Origin: Smithellaceae bacterium
GTDB lineage: Bacteria; Desulfobacterota; Syntrophia; Syntrophales; JAQULV01
Direction of reading: 5' to 3'
Assembly (NCBI GenBank): GCA_028718405.1
Contig: JAQULV010000112.1
Coordinates: 1-5,750, forward strand
Length of the DNA: 5,750 nt
The notes beneath the pieces are model-generated. The model did no database searches and had not been told where the DNA came from. It saw only the letters and a program-made list of their open reading frames with translations. The translations under genes were made by a program, and so were the position numbers. Below, piece by piece: positions 1 through 5,033 of this stretch. Numbering within the stretch: the stretch's first letter is position 1; every line of letters begins with the position of its first letter.

Positions 1-88
1 CTGACGGCTCAAAGAAATGATAGACATTCCGATAGTACTGCGGTAGGTTTTCTTACAAAAATACGCTCGTAAATGGAATTCGAAATAT
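1..88. other. Short leader region upstream of the HD-domain gene
   Basis: No complete gene is visible here. Frame 3 reads a few codons ending D-G-S-K-K and a TGA at 18-20. Frame 1 is open from base 1 to a TAA at 70-72. Either could be the tail of a gene lying upstream, but the stretch is too short to choose. No convincing -35/-10 pair or rho-independent terminator was found. Confidence 0.3.
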
Positions 89-643
89 ATGGCTTCAGCG
101 TCCCCAGACAGGATACCGACGCGGGAAGAATGCGATGACCTTATGGTTCGCTACGAAATGCTCCCCAATATCATCGCCCATTCCCGGCAGGTCATGCGCG
201 TGGCCCTGGCGATAACGGACAACCTCAAGAACGGCACCGCCGTTAACCGAGAGATCATTCAGGCGGCGGCCCTTCTTCATGACATAACCAAAACGAGATC
301 ACTGCAGACCAAGGAGCCGCACGATCAATCGGGCGCTCAGCTCTTGAGGGAGTTGGGCTTCGCCAGGCTGGGCGACATCGTGGAGCAGCACGTCATCCTC
401 AAGACCTTCGATCCCGTTGAGAAACTGGAAGAGCGTGAGATCATAAACTACGCCGATAAAAGGGTGATGCACGATCAAGTCGTGAGTCTCTCTGAACGTG
501 TCGAAGACCTGATCAAGCGCTACGGTCTTACCGACGAAATCATCGTCCTGATCCGAAGAAACGAAAGCCAAGCCTTTGAGGTCGAACGGAAGATAGCCCG
601 CTGCATGGCCATCGATCTGGATACCGCCATCCGGGCTATTTAA
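89..643 (+). CDS. HD-domain metal-dependent phosphohydrolase
   Basis: This is a 184-residue soluble protein of the HD superfamily, whose members hydrolyse phosphate esters such as nucleotides using bound divalent metal. The metal-ligand series can be read in order: H31 (in AHSRQV), the H64-D65 doublet (ALLHDITK), H101 (EQHVIL) and D123 (NYADKRV). H78 in the spacing loop is also typical. The layout and length recall the compact YqeK-like/HDIG single-domain enzymes, which include diadenosine tetraphosphatases, but the match is not close enough to assign a substrate. There is no signal peptide or membrane segment, so it should be cytoplasmic. The ATG at 89 was chosen because the family-like N-terminus (PTREEC...) begins only about ten residues in. 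The ribosome site (GGAA at 75-78) is weak. The next gene follows after 48 bases on the same strand. Family assignment is strong and the exact reaction is unknown. Confidence 0.85.
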   Translation: MASASPDRIPTREECDDLMVRYEMLPNIIAHSRQVMRVALAITDNLKNGTAVNREIIQAAALLHDITKTRSLQTKEPHDQSGAQLLRELGFARLGDIVEQHVILKTFDPVEKLEEREIINYADKRVMHDQVVSLSERVEDLIKRYGLTDEIIVLIRRNESQAFEVERKIARCMAIDLDTAIRAI

Positions 644-673
644 CTTGATCCGAGACGCATAGTATTTTCCAAC

Positions 674-683
674 AAAAGGAGGA
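674..683 (+). promoter_or_regulatory. Strong ribosome binding site of the exported-protein gene
   Basis: AAAAGGAGGA lies 8 bases before the ATG at 692. It is close to the ideal Shine-Dalgarno sequence and fixes that start, which also puts the signal peptide exactly at the N-terminus. Confidence 0.8.
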
Positions 684-691
684 CCGGGAAG

Positions 692-1162
692 ATGAAAACA
701 AACTTTCTCAGAATCATCGCGCTCTCCTCTCTGCTCCTGTTCATCTGGATGACTCCCGCGCAAGCCGTCAATTGGGTACTCGCAACGCGCATGACCTTTG
801 AGGACGAGGAAGACGCCTTCGCTCCGTCAAACGAATACATCGACGCGGACAGCGTCGTTCTGGACGGAAACAGCATGTTCTTCTGGAACCTCAGCGTGTA
901 CTACGGCGATGACAATGCGGTAACCGGAAAGACCCTCCGCAAGCACGAGGTCCTTATTTATGCGAATCCCCGCCAGTCCAGGTCCATCTTCAATTGCAGC
1001 TACACTCCCGACAACGTGGAAGTGCCCCACATGAAGAGTACCCGGCCCGGCCAATTCAGCAATGTCTTGCCCGGCACATATATAGACATCATCATAAACG
1101 CAGCACAGAGATACGCAAAACCGGGAAAGGATAACGGCGTCGCCTTCCCGCCGCATCTTTGA
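692..1162 (+). CDS. Exported small protein, surface-adhesin-E-like
   Basis: This 156-residue protein has a classic Sec signal peptide: K2 and R7, a hydrophobic core at about 8-20, and an A-Q-A cleavage motif at 23-25. The mature chain of about 131 residues would therefore start VNWV and be released to the periplasm or carried outward. The mature part has W28, then Y-I-D at 49-51, a D-S-V strand, a short F-F-W at 63-65, a K-containing strand and a late P-G-T-Y. This order resembles the surface-adhesin protein E-like family of small beta-rich exported proteins (W...YID..S....G....W...PGS). That family link is inferred from the pattern only. One cysteine remains (C102), so no disulfide is expected, and there is no lipobox. 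It sits 48 bases after the HD gene, with which it may share a transcript. The signal peptide is certain and the function unknown. Confidence 0.8.
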   Translation: MKTNFLRIIALSSLLLFIWMTPAQAVNWVLATRMTFEDEEDAFAPSNEYIDADSVVLDGNSMFFWNLSVYYGDDNAVTGKTLRKHEVLIYANPRQSRSIFNCSYTPDNVEVPHMKSTRPGQFSNVLPGTYIDIIINAAQRYAKPGKDNGVAFPPHL

Positions 1163-1216
1163 TGGCGTGTGGACAAATGGCACAGGCTCTTCGGTTAAAC
1201 GACGAAGCGCGACAAT

Positions 1217-1222
1217 AGGAGA
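1217..1222 (+). promoter_or_regulatory. Ribosome binding site deciding the methyltransferase start
   Basis: AGGAGA ends 6 bases before the ATG at 1229, the normal distance. An in-frame TTG at 1226 would leave only 3 bases, so ATG 1229 is preferred. Confidence 0.65.
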
Positions 1223-1228
1223 CGCTTG

Positions 1229-2935
1229 ATGACGGATAGCAAAGACAACCTTCTTTATTACGGAGACAACTTGGACATCCTTCGCCGTTATGTGAAGGAC
1301 GAGACGGTGGACCTTGTCTATCTTGACCCGCCTTTCAATTCCAACGCTAATTACAACGTCCTGTTCGCCGAGAAGGATGGCAGCAAGGCCGCAAGCCAAA
1401 TTCAGGCTTTCTCCGATACCTGGACCTGGACACAGGAAAGCGAGTCAACATTCGCTGAGATGGTGACTACTGGTGGACGCGTCTCGGACTGCCTTCAGGC
1501 ATTTCGAACATTCCTCGGCGAATGCGATATGCTGGCCTACCTAGTAATGATGGCACCGCGGTTGGTTGAACTCCGACGCGTGATGAAGCCAACGGCGAAC
1601 ATCTATCTTCACTGCGATCCCGCCGCCAGCCATTATCTGAAGATGCTCATGGATGCAGTTTTTGGTGCGGAACACTTTGGCAATGAGATAGTTTGGCAGA
1701 GAACGAACGCAAAGGGATTAGCCTTCACTCGCTTTGCCCGAAATCACGACATAATTTTGCGATTTACGAAGAGTTCAAAGTCATCGTGGAATCCTTCCTA
1801 TACAGAACATGATCCCGAGTACTTGGCAAAATTTTATCGTTTTACGGAACCGGAAACCGGAAGACGTTATCGTCTTGATAATCTTGCCAATCCAAACAAG
1901 AACAGGCCAAACCTGACATACGAATTTCTTGGCGTCACGCGCGTCTGGCGATGGACGAAGGAGCGGATGCAAAAAGCATACGACGACGGTCTCGTTATTC
2001 AGAACAAACCGGGGAGCGTTCCAGCGTTGAAGAGATACCTTGATGAACAGGAGGGCACCCCAGTTGGAGATATATGGGTAGACATTCTCCCTGTACAGGC
2101 GCAAGCAGCAGAACGTCTAGGCTACCCAACGCAAAAACCGCAAGCTCTGCTGGAGCGAATCATCTTAGCTAGCAGCAATCCCGGTGACGTCGTTCTCGAC
2201 CCCTTCTGCGGCTGCGGAACGACGATTGCCGCTGCACAAACGCTGGGGCGGAGATGGATGGGAATAGACATTACTCATCTCGCCATCACCCTCATCAAGC
2301 AGCGCCTGAAAGATTCTTTCGGCATTAAGCAAGTTGGACGTCCCGCGCCCTCGGAAAAGAGTGAGATAACGAAAGTGGGAGAGGCACAAGTCAAATATGG
2401 AGCCGCAATAGATAGGCATTTCCACGTTTTGGGCGAACCGACAAGCGAGCCGGACGCGGAAGCGTTGGCAGTCTCTGATCCCTATCAGTTCCAATGGTGG
2501 GCACTGGGCCTCGTAGGCGCGCGTCCTGTCGAACAGAAGAAAGGGGCGGATAAGGGAATTGACGGGAGAATCGTTTTCCAAGGCGATAAACAGGGAAGCT
2601 TCGAAAGCGTGATCTTGTCCGTCAAAGCCGGCAAAACTGGTGCCGCACATGTGCGTGACCTCAAAGGGGTGCTTGACCGGGAAAAGGCTGCTATCGGCGT
2701 TCTGATCTCGATGCAGGAACCGACCGCCCCAATGAAGACCGAGGCTGTAACGGCGGGCTTCTATGAGTCAGCTTTGTGGGGCAAGAAATATCCGAGGCTT
2801 CAACTTGTAACCGTAGGTCAACTGCTTGAAGGAAGGCAGATCGAAATGCCGCCGATCAAGCAGGTGAACGCAACGTTTAAATCGGCCCCTAAATCGACCA
2901 AGAATTACAGCGAACAGAATGAATTGGACATATGA
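1229..2935 (+). CDS. N6/N4 DNA methyltransferase fused to an Mrr-like nuclease domain
   Basis: This 568-residue protein should transfer a methyl group from S-adenosylmethionine to an exocyclic amino group of adenine (or cytosine) in a specific DNA site. Catalytic motif IV is D33-P-P-F. The TQKP of the motif X region is at 301-304. Motif I is D324-PFCGCGTT, with the following acidic D347 in GID. Motif IV before motif I is the beta-class order (N6_N4_Mtase family). The roughly 200 residues between them, which look AT-richer, would hold the target-recognition part. From about residue 417 ([10 protein letters not shown]) a second domain follows with KGADKGIDG (D445) and ILSVKAG (K466). This resembles the D...xVK core of Mrr-type PD-(D/E)XK nucleases, with serine in place of the usual E/Q. 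The C-terminus ends in a short charged tail. No separate restriction or specificity gene is adjacent. The stop overlaps the next frame by ATGA. Methyltransferase identity is strong; nuclease activity is inferred. Confidence 0.9.
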   Translation: MTDSKDNLLYYGDNLDILRRYVKDETVDLVYLDPPFNSNANYNVLFAEKDGSKAASQIQAFSDTWTWTQESESTFAEMVTTGGRVSDCLQAFRTFLGECDMLAYLVMMAPRLVELRRVMKPTANIYLHCDPAASHYLKMLMDAVFGAEHFGNEIVWQRTNAKGLAFTRFARNHDIILRFTKSSKSSWNPSYTEHDPEYLAKFYRFTEPETGRRYRLDNLANPNKNRPNLTYEFLGVTRVWRWTKERMQKAYDDGLVIQNKPGSVPALKRYLDEQEGTPVGDIWVDILPVQAQAAERLGYPTQKPQALLERIILASSNPGDVVLDPFCGCGTTIAAAQTLGRRWMGIDITHLAITLIKQRLKDSFGIKQVGRPAPSEKSEITKVGEAQVKYGAAIDRHFHVLGEPTSEPDAEALAVSDPYQFQWWALGLVGARPVEQKKGADKGIDGRIVFQGDKQGSFESVILSVKAGKTGAAHVRDLKGVLDREKAAIGVLISMQEPTAPMKTEAVTAGFYESALWGKKYPRLQLVTVGQLLEGRQIEMPPIKQVNATFKSAPKSTKNYSEQNELDI

Positions 2936-3117
2936 GTTTGAGGAGGCGTAGTGCCTCTCGCCGTTCAATCATGAAAGGAGGATTGATCGTCGTCGGGATG
3001 TTCATCGTTACTGTCCCTCTCACTGCCCACAAATTCCACTCCATAATCAATTCCTCCGGGGCATCGGATACTGCAGTGTCGGATGCCCGGCAACTTGACC
3101 GTCGCCCCCAAGCTTAG
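2932..3117 (+). CDS. Possible small Tat-signal-like protein or gene remnant
   Basis: This 61-codon frame starts with an ATG overlapping the methyltransferase stop (ATGA), so translation could be coupled. The N-terminus is arginine-rich. Residues 9-15, S-R-R-S-I-M-K, closely fit the twin-arginine export motif (S/T-R-R-x-F-L-K). A hydrophobic stretch follows at about 18-32, ending near P-L-T-A. Only about 28 polar residues come after it, with no known domain. It may be the 5' remnant of a Tat-exported protein, a tiny membrane-anchored protein, or a chance frame. There is no well-placed ribosome site before 2932; a GAGGAGG at 2940-2946 lies inside the frame and serves no in-frame start at normal distance. 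I do not recognise the protein. Confidence 0.3.
   Translation: MSLRRRSASRRSIMKGGLIVVGMFIVTVPLTAHKFHSIINSSGASDTAVSDARQLDRRPQA
3056..3090. repeat. Strong imperfect inverted repeat (hairpin)
   Basis: GGGCATC at 3059-3065 pairs with GATGCCC at 3082-3088. After a G/G mismatch (3066/3081), GATAC at 3067-3071 pairs with GTGTC at 3076-3080 (one G-T wobble), leaving a TGCA loop. CC at 3056-3057 can add two more pairs with GG at 3089-3090 around a bulged G. No T-run follows on either strand, so it is not a standard rho-independent terminator. A REP-like palindromic element or an mRNA 3'-end structure is possible. It lies at the end of the doubtful small ORF, between the methyltransferase and the ars promoter. 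Confidence 0.6.
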
Positions 3118-3184
3118 ACCATCTCACCCCGAACCAGATAAAATGCTAAGTGCCTGATATTCTCAGCCGTCTCATAAACACCGC

Positions 3185-3213
3185 TTGACATGTTGTGGCT
3201 ATTTGGCTATATT
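3185..3213 (+). promoter_or_regulatory. Sigma-70 promoter of the ars operon
   Basis: A consensus -35 box TTGACA (3185-3190) is followed by exactly 17 bases and a -10 box TATATT (3208-3213). Transcription should begin near 3219-3221, giving a leader of only about 18 bases before the arsR ATG at 3238. The in-frame upstream ATG at 3189 would lie before this start point, which argues against it as the translation start. Confidence 0.8.
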
Positions 3214-3220
3214 GCCAAAT
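3201..3220. promoter_or_regulatory. Likely ArsR operator (inverted repeat over the -10 box)
   Basis: ATTTGGC (3201-3207) and GCCAAAT (3214-3220) form a perfect 7-bp inverted repeat flanking the six bases of the -10 box. A dimeric winged-helix repressor bound here would block RNA polymerase directly. Location just before an ArsR gene makes autorepression, relieved by the metalloid, the natural reading. No second copy was noticed elsewhere in the window. Confidence 0.75.
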
Positions 3221-3223
3221 ACC

Positions 3224-3230
3224 AGGAGGA
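3224..3230 (+). promoter_or_regulatory. Ribosome binding site fixing the arsR start
   Basis: AGGAGGA lies 7 bases before the ATG at 3238. It selects that codon over the in-frame ATG 48 bases upstream, which overlaps the promoter. Confidence 0.85.
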
Positions 3231-3237
3231 ATCGATA

Positions 3238-3582
3238 ATGAAAAGCGCAGTCAGACAGCAGCATGTAGCTCGCGCAAAAATTATTAAAGCGATGGCCCAT
3301 CCCAGCAGATTATTTATCATCGAGGAGCTCCATGATAAAGAACGCTGTGTTGGGGAACTTACGGAGATGATAGGAGTCGATGCTTCCACTGTGTCGAAAC
3401 ATTTGACGGTCTTGAAGAATGCTGGTCTCGTTATGGACGAAAAGAGGGGCAATTCGATTTTCTATACTTTACGTTGCCCTTGCATTATGGATTTCATCGG
3501 CTGCGTGGAAGATGTCTTATCGACCAACGCCGAAGAAAATGCCGCCGTTCTGAAATGCTTAAATAGAGGGACAAAGAAATGA
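3238..3582 (+). CDS. arsR: ArsR/SmtB-family metalloregulatory repressor
   Basis: This 114-residue dimeric winged-helix repressor is expected to hold the operon shut until trivalent arsenic or antimony binds its thiols. Helices start with the family signature KAMAHPSRLFIIEEL (about 17-31). The recognition helix is within DASTVSKHLTVLKNAGLV (48-65), followed by the wing (KRGNSIFYTL, 69-78). Cysteines are C37 (ERCVGEL), C80 and C82 in R-C-P-C, C89 and C107. Only the first cysteine of the classical E. coli ELCVCDL pair is present. The C80/C82/C89 group just after the wing is therefore the likely inducer site, as in ArsR proteins whose metalloid site has been rearranged. It follows its own promoter and operator closely and overlaps the next gene by ATGA, so the genes are translationally coupled. 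Family certain; inducer inferred from Cys pattern and neighbours. Confidence 0.92.
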   Translation: MKSAVRQQHVARAKIIKAMAHPSRLFIIEELHDKERCVGELTEMIGVDASTVSKHLTVLKNAGLVMDEKRGNSIFYTLRCPCIMDFIGCVEDVLSTNAEENAAVLKCLNRGTKK

Positions 3583-3815
3583 AGATCGAGATTCTGGGTA
3601 CCGGCTGCGCCAAGTGTCACAAACTTTATGAACTCGTCCTGGAAACCATCAAAACCGAAGGGATCGCCGCCGACGTCTCCAATGTGCAGGACATAAAGAA
3701 AATCATGGCTTACGGCGTCATGACAACACCCGCGATAGTGGTTGATGGGGAAGTGAAAGTGGTGGGCAAGATTCCTACTGCGGACGAAATAAAGAGGCTG
3801 CTCGGTAGTAAATAG
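3579..3815 (+). CDS. Small thioredoxin-like redox protein (MTH895-type)
   Basis: This 78-residue minimal thioredoxin-fold protein has an active-site C10-A-K-C13 within GTGCAKCHKL and the cis-proline loop MTTPAIVVDG (about residues 48-57). Size and sequence style fit the 'redox-active disulfide protein 2'/MTH895 group of small thioredoxin-like proteins, which are shorter than true thioredoxin (about 105 residues) and lack its WCGPC motif. It should be cytoplasmic and undergo thiol-disulfide exchange. Genes of this type commonly sit beside ArsR and DUF318 permease genes; a role in keeping permease or metalloid thiols reduced, or in handing the metalloid on, is inference. The start overlaps the arsR stop by ATGA, with GAGGGA at 3566-3571 as ribosome site. 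The stop is 2 bases before the permease ATG. Confidence 0.88.
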   Translation: MKIEILGTGCAKCHKLYELVLETIKTEGIAADVSNVQDIKKIMAYGVMTTPAIVVDGEVKVVGKIPTADEIKRLLGSK

Positions 3816-3817
3816 AT

Positions 3818-4867
3818 ATGGATGATTGCTGTTCTACTAAGGCGGGCGTAAGACATAGTCCGTTCAATTATATCCCGCTCTTACTGATTCCGTTTTTTAT
3901 TACGATCTATTTCTATTTGGAGCGTGGCGTCGATTTCTTGGTTTATGCGGTTCTCGGGTTGGATAGGTCTTCTCATCTTACGGAATCCATACGCTTCTTC
4001 CTCTATGATACGCCCAAAGTCCTGCTGCTTCTCACGGTCATTGTTTTTGTGGTGGGGATTATCCGCTCCTACTTTTCACCGGAGAAGACCAGAAAAGCTC
4101 TCGAGGGCAAACCTTTATTTGTCGGCAATGTCATGGCGGCATGCCTGGGCATTGTGACGCCATTCTGCTCGTGTTCCGCCATCCCCCTGTTCATCGGCTT
4201 CGTAGAAAGCGGTATACCGTTAGGCGTGACTTTCTCCTTTCTCATCGCCGCCCCTATGATCAATGAGGTGGCGCTGGTTTTGCTTTTCGGACTTTTCGGT
4301 TGGAGAACCGCCTTACTGTATCTTGCGACAGGATTATCGATAGCGATTATCTCCGGCTGGGTGATAGGCAAACTGAAAGTGGAGAGGTTCGTCGAACAAT
4401 GGGTCTACGAAATGAAAGCCGGTGATATCCGGATGCCGGAAGAACAAGTTGCTTTCGGCGACAGGATACAGGCCGGCTATACTGCAGTTGTCGATATTGT
4501 TTCCGCCGTTTGGATCTATATCGTGATCGGAATTGCTGTCGGTGCGGCAGTTCACGGCTACGTTCCGGAAAACTTTATGGCCTCAATCATGGGTAAAGCG
4601 GCGTGGTGGTCGGTGCCTCTGTCCGTGTTGATAGGAGTCCCCCTGTATTCCAATGCTGCGGGTATAATCCCTATTCTTCAGGCGTTGCTGGAGAAAGGCG
4701 CCTCGCTGGGTACGGCACTGGCTTTCATGATGTCGGTGATTGGGTTGTCACTGCCGGAAATGATTATCCTGAGAAAGGTGATCAAGCTCCCGTTGATAGT
4801 AATCTTCTTAAGCGTCGTCGCTACGGGGATCATGATCGTAGGTTTTCTATTCAATTGGATCTACTAG
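3818..4867 (+). CDS. DUF318/ArsP-type permease, putative metalloid exporter
   Basis: This 349-residue integral inner-membrane protein of the ArsP_1 (formerly DUF318) permease family includes members that export trivalent organoarsenicals. About eight to ten hydrophobic segments can be read: roughly 17-34, 38-48, 68-86, 102-128, 132-160, 163-184, 221-247, 262-290, 297-317 and 324-347. A hydrophilic loop at about 186-220 separates the two halves. The diagnostic motif TPFCSCSAIPL places C117 and C119 in a membrane segment, followed by the conserved APMINE (145-150). A matching second-half segment carries GVPLYSNAAG (273-282). C4 and C5 at the extreme N-terminus are a further thiol pair. The ATG at 3818 has only a weak ribosome site but lies 2 bases after the preceding stop, so coupling is likely. 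Substrate is inferred from arsR upstream and acr3 downstream. Confidence 0.88.
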   Translation: MDDCCSTKAGVRHSPFNYIPLLLIPFFITIYFYLERGVDFLVYAVLGLDRSSHLTESIRFFLYDTPKVLLLLTVIVFVVGIIRSYFSPEKTRKALEGKPLFVGNVMAACLGIVTPFCSCSAIPLFIGFVESGIPLGVTFSFLIAAPMINEVALVLLFGLFGWRTALLYLATGLSIAIISGWVIGKLKVERFVEQWVYEMKAGDIRMPEEQVAFGDRIQAGYTAVVDIVSAVWIYIVIGIAVGAAVHGYVPENFMASIMGKAAWWSVPLSVLIGVPLYSNAAGIIPILQALLEKGASLGTALAFMMSVIGLSLPEMIILRKVIKLPLIVIFLSVVATGIMIVGFLFNWIY

Positions 4868-4969
4868 ATGAAAAAGGTTTTTATTCCGATTCCCCCGCCA
4901 ATTGAAGTTGCTCGCGGATTGCAACGGGCGCTGAAAAGAACGTTCCGGGGGATTCCGGCGTATTCATGA
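4868..4969 (+). CDS. Possible 33-residue basic peptide between permease and acr3
   Basis: An ATG directly follows the permease stop (TAG then ATG) and opens a 33-codon frame beginning MKKVFIPIPPP and ending near R-G-I-P-A-Y-S before TGA. The peptide is basic, proline-rich near its start, and has no cysteine or membrane segment. It has no Shine-Dalgarno of its own, so it could only be made by coupling to the permease. The position before a hairpin and upstream of acr3 would suit a leader peptide, but it may equally be a chance frame or a decayed gene. Confidence 0.25.
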   Translation: MKKVFIPIPPPIEVARGLQRALKRTFRGIPAYS

Positions 4970-4976
4970 CGAGATC

Positions 4977-4998
4977 GGAGGGGAAACCCTCTTTCTTT
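4977..4998 (+). terminator. Hairpin with GAAA loop and T-rich tail upstream of acr3
   Basis: GAGGG (4978-4982) pairs with CCCTC (4987-4991) around a GAAA tetraloop, with a possible extra G-T pair (4977/4992), followed by TTTCTTT. This is the form of a short rho-independent terminator. With a five- or six-pair stem and an interrupted T-run it is likely leaky. It would reduce, not abolish, transcription into acr3, or protect the upstream mRNA end. Confidence 0.5.
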
Positions 4999-5020
4999 AG
5001 ATCCTAGCAAATAACTGATT

Positions 5021-5026
5021 GAGGAG
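5021..5026 (+). promoter_or_regulatory. Ribosome binding site of acr3
   Basis: GAGGAG lies 7 bases before the ATG at 5034 and supports that start codon. Confidence 0.75.
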
Positions 5027-5033
5027 TGCGTCG

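Noticed and set aside
1..27. Possible divergent gene start on the - strand (ATG complement at 25-27, open to the edge)
   Set aside because: Only nine codons are visible and there is no convincing ribosome site.
1150..1167. Hairpin across the end of the exported-protein gene as a terminator
   Set aside because: The stem needs a two-base bulge, includes the stop codon, and is not followed by a T-run.
1170..1199. TGGACA...GTTAAA as a promoter for the methyltransferase
   Set aside because: Both boxes deviate from consensus and the 18-base spacer alone is weak support.
1189..1207. CTTCG...CGAAG inverted repeat before the methyltransferase
   Set aside because: Five pairs around a nine-base loop with no T-run is within chance expectation.
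827..1399. Minus-strand 190-codon frame across the exported-protein and methyltransferase starts
   Set aside because: It spans two strongly supported + strand genes and their ribosome sites and shows no recognisable domain.
3190..3237. Upstream extension of arsR (ATG at 3190 region) giving a longer protein
   Set aside because: It overlaps the -10 box and operator, lies before the predicted transcription start, and has no ribosome site, whereas ATG 3238 has AGGAGGA at ideal distance.
4967..5014. TGA at 4967-4969 read as selenocysteine, extending the 33-codon frame
   Set aside because: The extension has no selenoprotein-like context, and the following GAAA-loop hairpin with a T tail fits a terminator better than a SECIS element.
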